The notes beneath the pieces were generated by a model, which was given only the letters and a program-made list of their open reading frames with translations, was not told where the DNA came from and ran no database searches. Of a stretch of DNA of 64,000 nucleotides, positions 46,963 to 55,529 are shown in pieces. Position numbers and translations under genes: made by a program. This DNA is from JAEUHM01 sp964538625. Its GTDB lineage: Bacteria; Verrucomicrobiota; Verrucomicrobiia; Verrucomicrobiales; Verrucomicrobiaceae. The DNA is taken from NCBI GenBank assembly GCA_964538625.1, contig CAZIGH010000017.1:1-64000 (forward strand), written 5' to 3'. Position 1 is the first letter of the stretch, and every line of letters starts with the position of its first letter.

Positions 46963-48723
46963 TCAACGTTTGGTGAGAGTGATGTGCTTCAAATCGGGTC
47001 CAGGAAGATTCATGGCCTGAAGTATGAGAGTGGTCATTCCTTTTTGGAGCTTTACGGTTCCCGCGTGGTGAATGGCCCAGTCTCGGTTCCGGTAGCGGGT
47101 TCTGCCTTCTTGGTCCCGATGAGGAAGGGGTATCTCTCGTGCTTCAGCACGAGGCAGTTCCGCATGGATGGTATGCCCGGCGATTTGAAGGAGAACCGGG
47201 CTTGGCACGGGTGATCCGTAGGCGATTGCAACTTCATAGTCGCCGGCAGCGGCGACGTCGATTTCGAAGCGGACCTGGGCCGCCTTGTCACTCCAGCCGG
47301 TGATCCAGTCGTTGGCAAAGCCGGGCCCGCTGGCGAAGTGGAGCGGTGTGGAGATGAAAGCCTGCGGCGCATGGAGTTCGACTGGGTTGTGTTCCTCATG
47401 CCCGACTGGAAGGGGGAGCCGCCTGAGTCCCTCGCTCGAAACCTCGGCAAACCAGCGGTCATAACGCGCAGAGAGTTCCTCCACGACGTCTGGGTGAAGG
47501 GCTGCGACATCCTTTTCCTGACCGGGATCATTCTGCATGTCGTAGAGTTGCCACGGCGTGGCGCTTTCATCATTGGCGGTGGCTTTCGAGCCACCAGCGG
47601 GGCCTTTGATTTCACGCACCAGTCTCCAGCGGTCTGTGCGTACCGCCCCAGGGTATTGGTTGGTTTCACTGATGGGGTTGTGCGTGAAGAGGGTACGCTC
47701 TGGCAGGGAACCGGTTTCAAATAGGAGGGGCTTCAGGCTTATTCCATCCAGTCGGGCGTCAGGAGGGGTGACTTCGCACAAGTCAACCAGGGTGGGCAGG
47801 ATGTCGATGTGTGAGGTGAGTGTCTCGATGATACGCGGCTTCCATTTTGCAGCGGGCCAGCGGATGAAAAGAGGCACCCGACTGCCGCCCTCATGCACGC
47901 TGGTTTTTCCGCCTCGCATGCCGGCGTTATAAGTCTTCACACCGACGGTGCCACCGTTATCGGTAAGGAAGAGAACGAGCGTGTTGTCTGTGAGCTTGAG
48001 CTGTTCCAGGTGAGCGAGAAGACGTCCTACGTTGTCATCCATGTTCTCAATCATGCCGTAGAAAGCGGCCAGTTTCTCATCGAAGCCCATGGCTTTGAAT
48101 CGGTCGTAGTAGCGGTCTGGCAGCTGATACGGTGAATGCGGTGCGTTGTAGGAGAGGTAGCAGAAGAAAGGCTTCTTTTGGTGGTTGGAGATGAAGCGCA
48201 TGGCTTCGTCGGTAAGAACGTCGGTGATATAGCCTTGCGTGGTTTCAGGTTTGGAGCCGCGCAGGAGAGTGGCGTCAAAGTAGTCATTCCAGTGTCCGTT
48301 GTTGAAGCCGAAGAACTCGTCAAATCCTTGGCCTTGTGGTGTGAAAGGGAACTGTTCTCCATTGTGCCACTTGCCCACGTAGGCCGAACGGTAGCCAGCC
48401 GGCTTCAGCGCTTCGGCTAGGGTGATCTCAGCTGGCCTCATGGCCTCTCTGTTATGGGTCACCCCGTGGCACCCGGTGCGCAGTGGCCAGCGTCCGGTGA
48501 GAAGGGCGGCCCGTGTGGGGGCGCAGAAGGAGTTCACATAGAAGCGGTCAAAGCGCACACTTTCACTCGCAAGGCGGTCGATGTGCGGGGTTCTGAGATG
48601 AGGATTGCCATGCACAGAGAGATCGCCGTAGCCCTGATCATCCGTGATGATGAGCAGGATGTTTGGCGGTGCAGCGTGGAGAAGACTGTGCAGCGCGAGG
48701 AGAAAGAGCCAGACACGGATCAT
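46963..48723 (-). CDS. Exported arylsulfatase with C-terminal beta-sandwich
   Basis: This 586-residue sulfatase has a signal peptide (RVWLFLLALHSLLHA), metal block PPNILLIITDDQGYGDLSVH, formylglycine motif C67-A-P-T-R71 (SFCAPTRAALLTGRWPLRTG) and VLFLTDNGGTVGVKTYNAGM. The catalytic domain ends near residue 450. A further 130 residues (from FASGPGFANDWITGWSDKAA to the end) read as a beta-sandwich such as a carbohydrate-binding module (AAAGDYEVAIAYGSPVPSPV). It lies 36 nt after the alpha/beta hydrolase and 5 nt before the next sulfatase. The added module may target it to its glycan. Confidence 0.93.
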   Translation of the reverse strand: MIRVWLFLLALHSLLHAAPPNILLIITDDQGYGDLSVHGNPHLRTPHIDRLASESVRFDRFYVNSFCAPTRAALLTGRWPLRTGCHGVTHNREAMRPAEITLAEALKPAGYRSAYVGKWHNGEQFPFTPQGQGFDEFFGFNNGHWNDYFDATLLRGSKPETTQGYITDVLTDEAMRFISNHQKKPFFCYLSYNAPHSPYQLPDRYYDRFKAMGFDEKLAAFYGMIENMDDNVGRLLAHLEQLKLTDNTLVLFLTDNGGTVGVKTYNAGMRGGKTSVHEGGSRVPLFIRWPAAKWKPRIIETLTSHIDILPTLVDLCEVTPPDARLDGISLKPLLFETGSLPERTLFTHNPISETNQYPGAVRTDRWRLVREIKGPAGGSKATANDESATPWQLYDMQNDPGQEKDVAALHPDVVEELSARYDRWFAEVSSEGLRRLPLPVGHEEHNPVELHAPQAFISTPLHFASGPGFANDWITGWSDKAAQVRFEIDVAAAGDYEVAIAYGSPVPSPVLLQIAGHTIHAELPRAEAREIPLPHRDQEGRTRYRNRDWAIHHAGTVKLQKGMTTLILQAMNLPGPDLKHITLTKR

Positions 48724-48759
48724 CTGCGGGTAACGCAGTGGCTCGTCCAGGCATTGCGC

Positions 48760-49734
48760 CTACTTCATCTGCCAGCGGTCTTTTTCCTCCATGAGCTTGC
48801 GGGCTGCCGCGCCGGTGAGCCAGGCTTTGGCCTCGGCTTCTTTTCTGAGGTAGGCATCCCAGAAGGCCGTGCTTAGGGCCAGAATGACACGGTGGTGGTT
48901 GGGATTGCGGGGGTCTTCTTTCTCAAAGTCGGGCCTGTCTGTGAAGGCGAAGTGAGCTGCGTCGTTCAGCAGGAGCTCGTATTTGTCTCCAGGCGGCAGG
49001 GCGGGATAGACGGCAAGCCGGGACTCCACGTCAGCCGCTCCGATGGTCTGGGGTCCTATGCGCGCTACATCCTTGGTTCCAGTCATCAGAAGCCAGGGGA
49101 GCTTGACCTCGGCGAAGGCGCGCTGGGTGTCTCCACGAGCGGGCTTTGAGGGGCTGAAGATGATCGCCGCCTTGATGCGGGGTTCGAGCGTGGCCGGGCC
49201 AATGGGGAACCGCTGTCCGCTCACGGCCTGCGTGGTTTGTGCGCCAAAGGAGTGCCCACTCATGCCCACCTGGGTGAGGTCCATGCGCTGGTGCAGTGGG
49301 TGCTCTGCGTTCTTGTTCCACCGCTCGAGTTCGTCCAGCGCTGAGGAAACGTCCCTTACGCGGAGCATAAGGTTCTGAGCGTTCGCTGCTTGCATGAGTG
49401 CCGCAGTGCGAGCCGGGAGTGGCTTGTCTTTCCACACGCCTTCATCACTGCCGGGATGCTGGAGGAACACGCACACGTAACCTCGAGCTGACCAGTGCCG
49501 CCCCAGGAATGCGGATCCTTCACGGCTGCCGCCGAGTCCGTGACTGAAGAGCACCACAGGCGACGTCTGTTTTTCGGCCGGCAGATAGACCCGCACTGGA
49601 ATGTCTCGGGCGCGGCCCGTGTCGTGGATGGTGAAGTCTTTTGGCGGTAGGTCCAGCTTCGGTGCAGTGAGCGGGTCATAGGCCCGGGCCACGGAAGTCA
49701 TCGTGAGCAATGCGAGAAGGAAGAGGCGTTTCAT
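48760..49734 (-). CDS. Exported alpha/beta hydrolase
   Basis: This 324-residue protein has a signal peptide (KRLFLLALLTMTSVARAYDP) and an alpha/beta hydrolase fold resembling dienelactone hydrolase or PAF-acetylhydrolase relatives: oxyanion region VVLFSHGLGGSREGSAFLG, nucleophile elbow QVGMSGHSFGAQTTQAVSG, and late His in LLLNDAAHFAFTDRP. It may be a carbohydrate esterase removing acyl groups from a glycan, given neighbours. Its ATG overlaps the NagA-like stop in ATGA (49731-49734), which indicates translational coupling. Confidence 0.88.
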   Translation of the reverse strand: MKRLFLLALLTMTSVARAYDPLTAPKLDLPPKDFTIHDTGRARDIPVRVYLPAEKQTSPVVLFSHGLGGSREGSAFLGRHWSARGYVCVFLQHPGSDEGVWKDKPLPARTAALMQAANAQNLMLRVRDVSSALDELERWNKNAEHPLHQRMDLTQVGMSGHSFGAQTTQAVSGQRFPIGPATLEPRIKAAIIFSPSKPARGDTQRAFAEVKLPWLLMTGTKDVARIGPQTIGAADVESRLAVYPALPPGDKYELLLNDAAHFAFTDRPDFEKEDPRNPNHHRVILALSTAFWDAYLRKEAEAKAWLTGAAARKLMEEKDRWQMK

Positions 49735-50966
49735 GGGGATGTGGGATGAACCGCAGTGCGTGGAGGAAGTTTCAGTGCGACCTCTTGGCCGGAGATGAAT
49801 ACGCGTTTGACATTCAGTCGTCGGCTCAGGAGCAGGAAATCGGCGCGTTTGCCTTTTTCGATGCTTCCGGTGTGGGCGGCAAGGCCCGTGAGCTCCGCTG
49901 GTGTAAGGCTGGCCATGCGGATGACGTCAGGAAGCGTGGCGGATGTATCGCGGAGCATTTGGCGCACCATGTGATCCATGCCGACAATGCTGCTGGCCAG
50001 GCTCGTACGCTCGGGTGCCCAGCCTACGTGACCATCACTCTCAAACCACGAACCGTCATCTTGGTTGCCGAAGCGGTATCTCCCAGGTGGCATGTCTAAG
50101 CCACGGTTGCAGTCGGTCACTAGGCACAGCTTCTTCGAGCCCTTCATGCGGAAGGCAAAGTCTAGCAACTCTGGTGCGAGGTGGCAGCCATCTGCGATGA
50201 CCTCCGTGCTCATGTCCGCGTTTGCAAGCACGAACTCCAGCATGCTGCCGCGCATGGGCACGCCAAGTCGGCTGCGCACGGAGGAGACATTGCTCATGGC
50301 ACACCAGAAGTGATCCACATGCCTCATGCCGAGACGAAAAGCCGCAGCCATTTCTGGCCAGCTTGCGTTGGAGTGCCCGCAGGTGATAAAGCATTTCCTT
50401 CGCTTGGCTTCACGGTAGAACTCTCCTGCACCGGGCAGCTCGGCAGCACAAGTGGCTATTCGAATGATGCCTTTGGCAAAGTAAGCGCGGTATTCACCCG
50501 AAGTCGGAGAACGGCATCCGGCTGCGGAGTGACAACCCACCTTGTCTTTTGCGAAGAAGGGTCCGTAAAGGTGGACACCAGCGATCTGCGCCCCGTCTGC
50601 GGGGCTTTGGGAGCTGCGCACGGCTTTCACTGCATCCAGCATGGCGTGAACTTGCTCCGGAGACCCTGTGGTGGTGGTAGGAAATAGGGTGGTGGTGCCA
50701 TGACTGGCGTGTGCCCTGCAGATCCTTTTTGCAGCTTCCACGGTGCCGTCCATGAAATCCGCACCAGCTCCACCATGCACATGAATGTCGATGAAACCCG
50801 GAGAGAGATAGGACCCACCTCCGTCCACTGTCACCGTATTGGGCTTCAGTTTGGGAGCACGGGCCGAGACGGAGAGGATGACTCCATTTTCGCATAGCAC
50901 GTTGGCCTGCTTCATCAGGGCGTCCGGCAAGATGGCGTCCACATTGGTGAAGAGAAGGCGGCTCAT
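49731..50966 (-). CDS. NagA-like amidohydrolase lacking the metal-ligand Glu
   Basis: This 411-residue protein is related to N-acetylglucosamine-6-phosphate deacetylase. It has the HxH block GFIDIHVHGGAGADFMDG (His62, His64), His198 in TCGHSNAS, His219 in HVDHFWCAMS, and the Asp block LVTDCNRGLD. The hallmark HLEGPF instead reads HLYGPFF, so Tyr134 replaces the Glu that holds the metal in E. coli NagA; KVGCHSAAG follows in place of KGAH. It may be a distinct subfamily with another substrate. ATG 50966 overlaps the sulfatase stop in ATGA. No signal peptide is present, so it is cytoplasmic. Confidence 0.82.
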   Translation of the reverse strand: MSRLLFTNVDAILPDALMKQANVLCENGVILSVSARAPKLKPNTVTVDGGGSYLSPGFIDIHVHGGAGADFMDGTVEAAKRICRAHASHGTTTLFPTTTTGSPEQVHAMLDAVKAVRSSQSPADGAQIAGVHLYGPFFAKDKVGCHSAAGCRSPTSGEYRAYFAKGIIRIATCAAELPGAGEFYREAKRRKCFITCGHSNASWPEMAAAFRLGMRHVDHFWCAMSNVSSVRSRLGVPMRGSMLEFVLANADMSTEVIADGCHLAPELLDFAFRMKGSKKLCLVTDCNRGLDMPPGRYRFGNQDDGSWFESDGHVGWAPERTSLASSIVGMDHMVRQMLRDTSATLPDVIRMASLTPAELTGLAAHTGSIEKGKRADFLLLSRRLNVKRVFISGQEVALKLPPRTAVHPTSP

Positions 50967-52411
50967 GGGACGAGGTGATACTGCTTCATCCACCAAGACA
51001 CCTTTTCGGTATCGGAAGGCTCTTCTTTTCCGAGGCGCTTTTTCCAGGTACTGCGTGAGGTGGCACGTTTTTCTTTTTGGATTTCAGGCAGCGGCGGCTC
51101 AGTGGCGGGATCACCCGTGGCGCCCGCATCTTTGGTGCTCAGTATCCAGGATTCGAGCTGCTCATTGAGCGCGGCCCAGTTTCCTCCCGTGGCCACGTTG
51201 TGCAAGCCCAGAGGATCGCTCTTGAGTTCGTAAAGCTCGTATTCCGATCGTTGTGATTCAAGCCAGGTGCCCTGCATGGCGTCCAGCTTTCCCCCGTGAT
51301 GCAGTTCACGAAGCAGCGGCATGGCTGGGTATTGATCCTCCTTGTAGCTGGACCAGTTTACATGAGGCAGGTGAGGGAAAAAGTTTCGCACCAGCCACTG
51401 ATTCTTGGTGATGACCGCGCGGATGCGATCCATGGCGTCACCACAGCGATCCCTTGCTGCGAACACGCGCTCGCGTTTTGAAAGTTCGCTGCCGAGCAGG
51501 TCTGTGCCCTGCATCCACTCGGGTGGAGTCATGCCCGCCAGCTTGAGGATGGTGGGTGCCAGGTCGATAAGGCTGGCCAGATTCAGCTCCACACTTCCGG
51601 CCTCGATGCCCGGCCCTCGAACGAGTAGCGGAACCTGCAGACCCTCCACCGTGAGCCACTGTTTCCCCCAAGGCATCGGCCGACCGTGGTCCGCAAAGAA
51701 AAAGACATAGGTGTCCTCCAGCACGCCTTCAGAGCGGAGTTCATCAAGAATAGCCCCCACCCGCTGATCCACCACCTCTACACTGCGCTGATACGCATAC
51801 CAATCCCGCCGCACAAGCGGATGATCCGGGTAGTTCGGCGGCAGCTTGATGGACGCCAGGGCCGCCTCGTCGTAGCTTTCAGGAATAGGGAAGGGACGAT
51901 GTGGTTCAGTGATTTGGAACTGAGCAAAGAAGGGTTGTCCGGCTTTGCGCTGCTTCCAGTCCTCCCCGTCGAAGAGCAGCTTCGCATCGTGGGTGAAGTT
52001 GTAGTGCGTCTTACCCCTCGTGATCTTTTTGCCGTTCCGCATCGTATTCGGAGCGGCGGCATTGGTTACAAACCAGCCCGCTGCGCGCAGCAGACTGGGT
52101 AGCGGCTTGTACGGAGCAGGGAGAGGCTGTGGATTCTCTGTATCATGCGGATGCAGCCCTGTGGTCGTCTGGTAGCAGCCCAGAATGAAAGCGGAGCGCG
52201 AAGAGCTGCACACCGGTGCAGTGGCATAGGCGCGTTCGTACCGTCTGCCCTCGGACGCCAAACGGTCCAGGTGGGGGGTGTGGACTTCCCTTAAACCATA
52301 GGCACCTGTGTCCGGGGACATGTCATCAGCGATGATCCAGACAAAGTTAGGTTGAGCGGAACAAGTGAGCGCGGCCCAGGCGATGAGATAAAAAGGCAGC
52401 AGACGAATCAT
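50963..52411 (-). CDS. Exported sulfatase with atypical CSSSR motif
   Basis: This 482-residue sulfatase has a signal peptide (RLLPFYLIAWAALTCSAQ), metal block PNFVWIIADDMSPDTGAYG and VFFFADHGRPMPWGKQWLTV. At the formylglycine site it reads C68-S-S-S-R72 (APVCSSSRSAFILGCYQTTT): Cys and Arg are kept, but Pro at position 3 is Ser. It may still be modified, as position 3 tolerates change in some enzymes, or be poorly activated. The DDMSPDTGAYG/TTTGLHPHD features recall heparan- or iduronate-sulfatase-like groups. It is translationally coupled to the NagA-like gene. Confidence 0.9.
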   Translation of the reverse strand: MIRLLPFYLIAWAALTCSAQPNFVWIIADDMSPDTGAYGLREVHTPHLDRLASEGRRYERAYATAPVCSSSRSAFILGCYQTTTGLHPHDTENPQPLPAPYKPLPSLLRAAGWFVTNAAAPNTMRNGKKITRGKTHYNFTHDAKLLFDGEDWKQRKAGQPFFAQFQITEPHRPFPIPESYDEAALASIKLPPNYPDHPLVRRDWYAYQRSVEVVDQRVGAILDELRSEGVLEDTYVFFFADHGRPMPWGKQWLTVEGLQVPLLVRGPGIEAGSVELNLASLIDLAPTILKLAGMTPPEWMQGTDLLGSELSKRERVFAARDRCGDAMDRIRAVITKNQWLVRNFFPHLPHVNWSSYKEDQYPAMPLLRELHHGGKLDAMQGTWLESQRSEYELYELKSDPLGLHNVATGGNWAALNEQLESWILSTKDAGATGDPATEPPLPEIQKEKRATSRSTWKKRLGKEEPSDTEKVSWWMKQYHLVP

Positions 52412-52666
52412 GGCGGACGATGTCACAACAAGTCGAGCTCACCACTCTAAATCGGCCACTGCTGAAGCAGAGCAATGAGGTCGAAAGTCCCCCCAGCTTG
52501 AGAGCATGAATCAGAGCATGGTCGGCGAGCAATCACGGGGTAGGAAGTCCTGCTCCTTCCCCATGCTGGACTGGACAGGTGATAAGCGCGCTGAACTGGT
52601 CCAGGAGCACCAACCCGCGCACTCGCTACTCCTTTGGCGGGTAGGGGGCTCGATGCCTGCCTGCTG
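52412..52666. other. Spacer within the minus-strand run
   Basis: This 255-bp gap between the DSD-like gene and the sulfatase cluster holds no credible gene. It is the most likely place for a promoter of the downstream sulfatase-NagA-hydrolase unit, but I see no clear hexamers. Confidence 0.4.
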
Positions 52667-53791
52667 CTAGAAGCTGATGCGGCGGTTGCGGGCGGTGATG
52701 GGCCAGGTTTCCACGACGCGTCCGCCTTCCACCACGTGGGCTTCGCCGTGCATGGAGACAGTGGGGCATACGTGACGGGGTATGCCGTGCAGTGCCTGGC
52801 CGATGAGGAAGCGCTCGCGCTGATAGACCTGGAGGACGAGATGTTCCTCACTCTGCATGATGACTTCTGCCTCGTCTAACTCCTCGAAGCGGACTCTGGG
52901 ATGGGCATTCTCGGGAGCTACGGACTTATGCCCGAGGTCGAGAGTGATGCGGTCGGTACCGGGCTTGCTGATGACGCGCGTGAGCAGCACGGCGGCAGGC
53001 AGGAAGGGGAGGTCCTGAAACTTGTCGCCATAGCCAAAATCCCACAGCACGGTGGTGCCGGGACTCAGGGTGCGGTCAGCATGGCATGCGTGGATGGCAA
53101 AGGTGGGTGAACCGCCGGCGACCAACTCCTTCACTATGACGCCTTCGCCGTTCAGTTGGTCTCTGAAAGCGAGCACGGGTGCATAAGCCTCTTCACAGAG
53201 CCGCTCCCGCTCCTCCAGCGCGGCTGCGTGGATGTGACCGTCGTAGGCATGAAGGCCTGCAAAGCCAAGACGTGGAGTGTCCTTGATGACCTTGGCGAGG
53301 TGGAGCGCCTGTGCGCCGGGGCTGATGCCGGTGCGGCCCATGCCGCAGTCCAGTTCCAGGAACACGCCCACGTTGACCTGAGCTTGCTGCACCGCTGCTG
53401 CGAGGATGCAGATGGTTTCCTCATCGTCTGCGATGGTGGCGAAGCGGACATTCGGGAAGGCTTTGGCCAGTGCGGCAAATCGGCGGGCATTGGCTCCCAC
53501 ACACGGCATGGCGAGCAGGATGTCGCTCCCGCCGGCTGAGGCGGTCATTTCTGCTTCTGCGATGGTAGAGCACTTGAACTTGGTGATGCCTAGCTCCACT
53601 TGGCGCGCGACGAGGGGAGCGAGCTTGTGCGTCTTCACGTGGGGACGTAGGCGCTGCGGCCCGCCCGCTATCTCGAGCATGAGACGCAGGTTGTGCTCGA
53701 TGCGGTCTTTGTAGAGGACGAGACTCGGGGTGGGTAGTTCGAGTTCGTTTTCGATGTGGAACCAGGCGGGGGAGAGATCAGGGTGTGACAT
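52667..53791 (-). CDS. D-threonine aldolase / D-serine dehydratase-like PLP enzyme
   Basis: This 374-residue fold-type III PLP enzyme has the lysine at Lys53 in LRPHVKTHKLAPLVARQ, the alanine-racemase-like barrel (VFLELDCGMGRTGISPGAQA, FAGLHAYDGHIHAA), VAGGSPTFAIHAC, and the C-terminal metal site PRHVCPTVSMHGEAHVV with His and Cys ligands. These fit the DSD1/D-threonine aldolase family, which acts on D-3-hydroxy amino acids. Its ATG overlaps the pectate lyase stop in TGATG. A GTG at 53794 is an alternative. The reason for pairing with a pectate lyase is unclear. Confidence 0.9.
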   Translation of the reverse strand: MSHPDLSPAWFHIENELELPTPSLVLYKDRIEHNLRLMLEIAGGPQRLRPHVKTHKLAPLVARQVELGITKFKCSTIAEAEMTASAGGSDILLAMPCVGANARRFAALAKAFPNVRFATIADDEETICILAAAVQQAQVNVGVFLELDCGMGRTGISPGAQALHLAKVIKDTPRLGFAGLHAYDGHIHAAALEERERLCEEAYAPVLAFRDQLNGEGVIVKELVAGGSPTFAIHACHADRTLSPGTTVLWDFGYGDKFQDLPFLPAAVLLTRVISKPGTDRITLDLGHKSVAPENAHPRVRFEELDEAEVIMQSEEHLVLQVYQRERFLIGQALHGIPRHVCPTVSMHGEAHVVEGGRVVETWPITARNRRISF

Positions 53792-55317
53792 CACTGGTTT
53801 AAGTTTGCCTGCGAACGGAACTTGTCGAACTCATCTGCGGCGTTTTTGGCGGCCTCGAGGTAGTTGATCATGGCGTGCATGTTTTTGACGAAGATGGATC
53901 CGTCGATGACATTGTCCTTGGTCCATACACCTTCCTTGTTCTGATCTGCGAGGGCGGTCACGGCCTTTTTTGCGGCGCCTTTTGCTTTGGAGAGCCAGGC
54001 GCGTGGAGTCTCGGGCAGGGCACGCTTTTTGAGCTGTTCCTCGCGGGAAAGGACGATGAGGGCTTTGAACTTGTCGATGTCTTCCTGGAGTTCGTCGGAC
54101 TTGAATCCGTAGTGGGTGGGTAGGTTTGAGTCGTCATAGGTCATTTCATAGGTGTCCTTGACGAAGTAGAGGGGTTTGTTGGTGTGCATCTCATAGAAGC
54201 GGGCGTAGAGATTGCCGGGCAGCTTGGAACGTTCCAGCCAAGCGAGTGCCGACTGGTAAGGCGTCTGGTATTTGTTCTCGCCAGTAACGAGCCAGATTTC
54301 GTGCAGGGTCTCAAGCGCCCAGAGAGTTTCGTGACCGGAGATGGCGGGGGGTTCAAACTTGCGCGCCCAGGTCGGCTCCATGTTTGCGTTGTACTGCTGA
54401 GCCCATCCGGGCTGGGGCTCGGGGCACTGTGCGAGAAGGTGGAAGTCCCCCAACTTTTTGAGCGCTGTGAGGTAGCGGTCATCCTTGGTGAGTTCATGTG
54501 CACGGGCCAAGAGCTTCGCTATGGAGAAGAGGTTGCCGTCGTTGAGGGTGACGTAGCCGGTATAGTTGAGCTCAGGCCAGGTGCGTGGCCATTCGGTTGG
54601 GAGGGTCGGCTTTTTCACTGGCAGCTTGGGGTCTGCGGGGCCTGAGAATCCTTGCGGCCAGCCACCGCTGGGCATTTGCGCGGCGAGCAGGCTGTCTAAG
54701 CCAAACTTCAGGGCGGCGTGGAGCTGGGTGTCCTCTTTGGATTCCGGCAGATGGGCCAGCTCTAGCAGGAACCTGAGTGCGAACTGGGTTTTGTCGTCGT
54801 CCAGCGTGGTATGGGCGTGGCGTGTGCCGCGTTCGGTATCTCCGGCATCGAGGTCGCGCCGGTAGTGGCGCTTTCTTGCAGCGGCCGGGGCGTAGTCGTG
54901 GGAAGTTTCCCATCCGCCCGAGGCGAGCTGGGTCCAGAGCAGAGCCTGTTTGACCTCCTGAGCTGCCTGGAAGTAGAGCTTGTCTCCGGTCACTTCATAG
55001 GCTCTCAGCATGACGAGGCCTATGGATGGTGTGCCGGGATCCTCAATGGATATGATGGTGGGAGACTGGCTGTCTGAGGTGCGGTATTCCTTGAGATCGC
55101 GTGACCAGCGTGTGGCGTAGCCTCCGGCAAAGGAAAGGCTGGTGCGGGCGAAGGAAGCGGCTTTTTTGATGGCCTTGCTGACGGTTTCCACGTCGGGGTA
55201 GGGCTCAATGACCGGCTTGGGTGCGGCGGTGGAGGGCGGAGTCGAAGCGGCGGGTTCCTGAGCTTTCAACGAGGGGAGCAACGTGCACAGTGCAAGAAAA
55301 ACGGAGATTCGGTTCAT
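53791..55317 (-). CDS. Pectate lyase, PL10-like
   Basis: This 508-residue exported protein has a signal peptide (NRISVFLALCTLLPSLKAQ) and an alpha-toroid of the PL10 pectate lyase type. Visible blocks are SGGWETSHDY, RHAHTTLDDDKTQFALRFLL, MPSGGWPQGFSG, LNYTGYVTLNDGNLFS and LPGNLYARFYEMHTNKPLYF. The catalytic Asp/Arg pair probably lies in these blocks. The C terminus (about residues 430-508) is alpha-helical with KNMHAMINYLEAAKNAADEF. It would cleave pectate or a related uronan by beta-elimination. ATG 55317 is chosen since it begins the signal peptide. It is the first gene of the minus-strand run. Confidence 0.85.
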   Translation of the reverse strand: MNRISVFLALCTLLPSLKAQEPAASTPPSTAAPKPVIEPYPDVETVSKAIKKAASFARTSLSFAGGYATRWSRDLKEYRTSDSQSPTIISIEDPGTPSIGLVMLRAYEVTGDKLYFQAAQEVKQALLWTQLASGGWETSHDYAPAAARKRHYRRDLDAGDTERGTRHAHTTLDDDKTQFALRFLLELAHLPESKEDTQLHAALKFGLDSLLAAQMPSGGWPQGFSGPADPKLPVKKPTLPTEWPRTWPELNYTGYVTLNDGNLFSIAKLLARAHELTKDDRYLTALKKLGDFHLLAQCPEPQPGWAQQYNANMEPTWARKFEPPAISGHETLWALETLHEIWLVTGENKYQTPYQSALAWLERSKLPGNLYARFYEMHTNKPLYFVKDTYEMTYDDSNLPTHYGFKSDELQEDIDKFKALIVLSREEQLKKRALPETPRAWLSKAKGAAKKAVTALADQNKEGVWTKDNVIDGSIFVKNMHAMINYLEAAKNAADEFDKFRSQANLNQ

Positions 55318-55529
55318 GACGCTTAAAACACGTGCGGCTGACAGTTCCTTCGAAAAAAATTTGGAGTTCAAACCTGATCGAGCTTAGCAGGTGGGAACGT
55401 GGTTTCAGAGGTGCGGCGTTTCGGATGGTGATGACGCTCAGTCTCAACGTGGCGAGGGTGAGCTATCGTGAAGGGTCATGCTCCATGCAGAAGATAGGCG
55501 AACTTCAGAACCCCTTGGCGTGCCTTAGC
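55318..55529. other. Spacer between thyA and pectate lyase genes
   Basis: This 212-bp same-strand gap should hold the thyA 3' end and the promoter of the pectate lyase unit. I see no strong hairpin with a T-run and no clear promoter. Confidence 0.4.
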
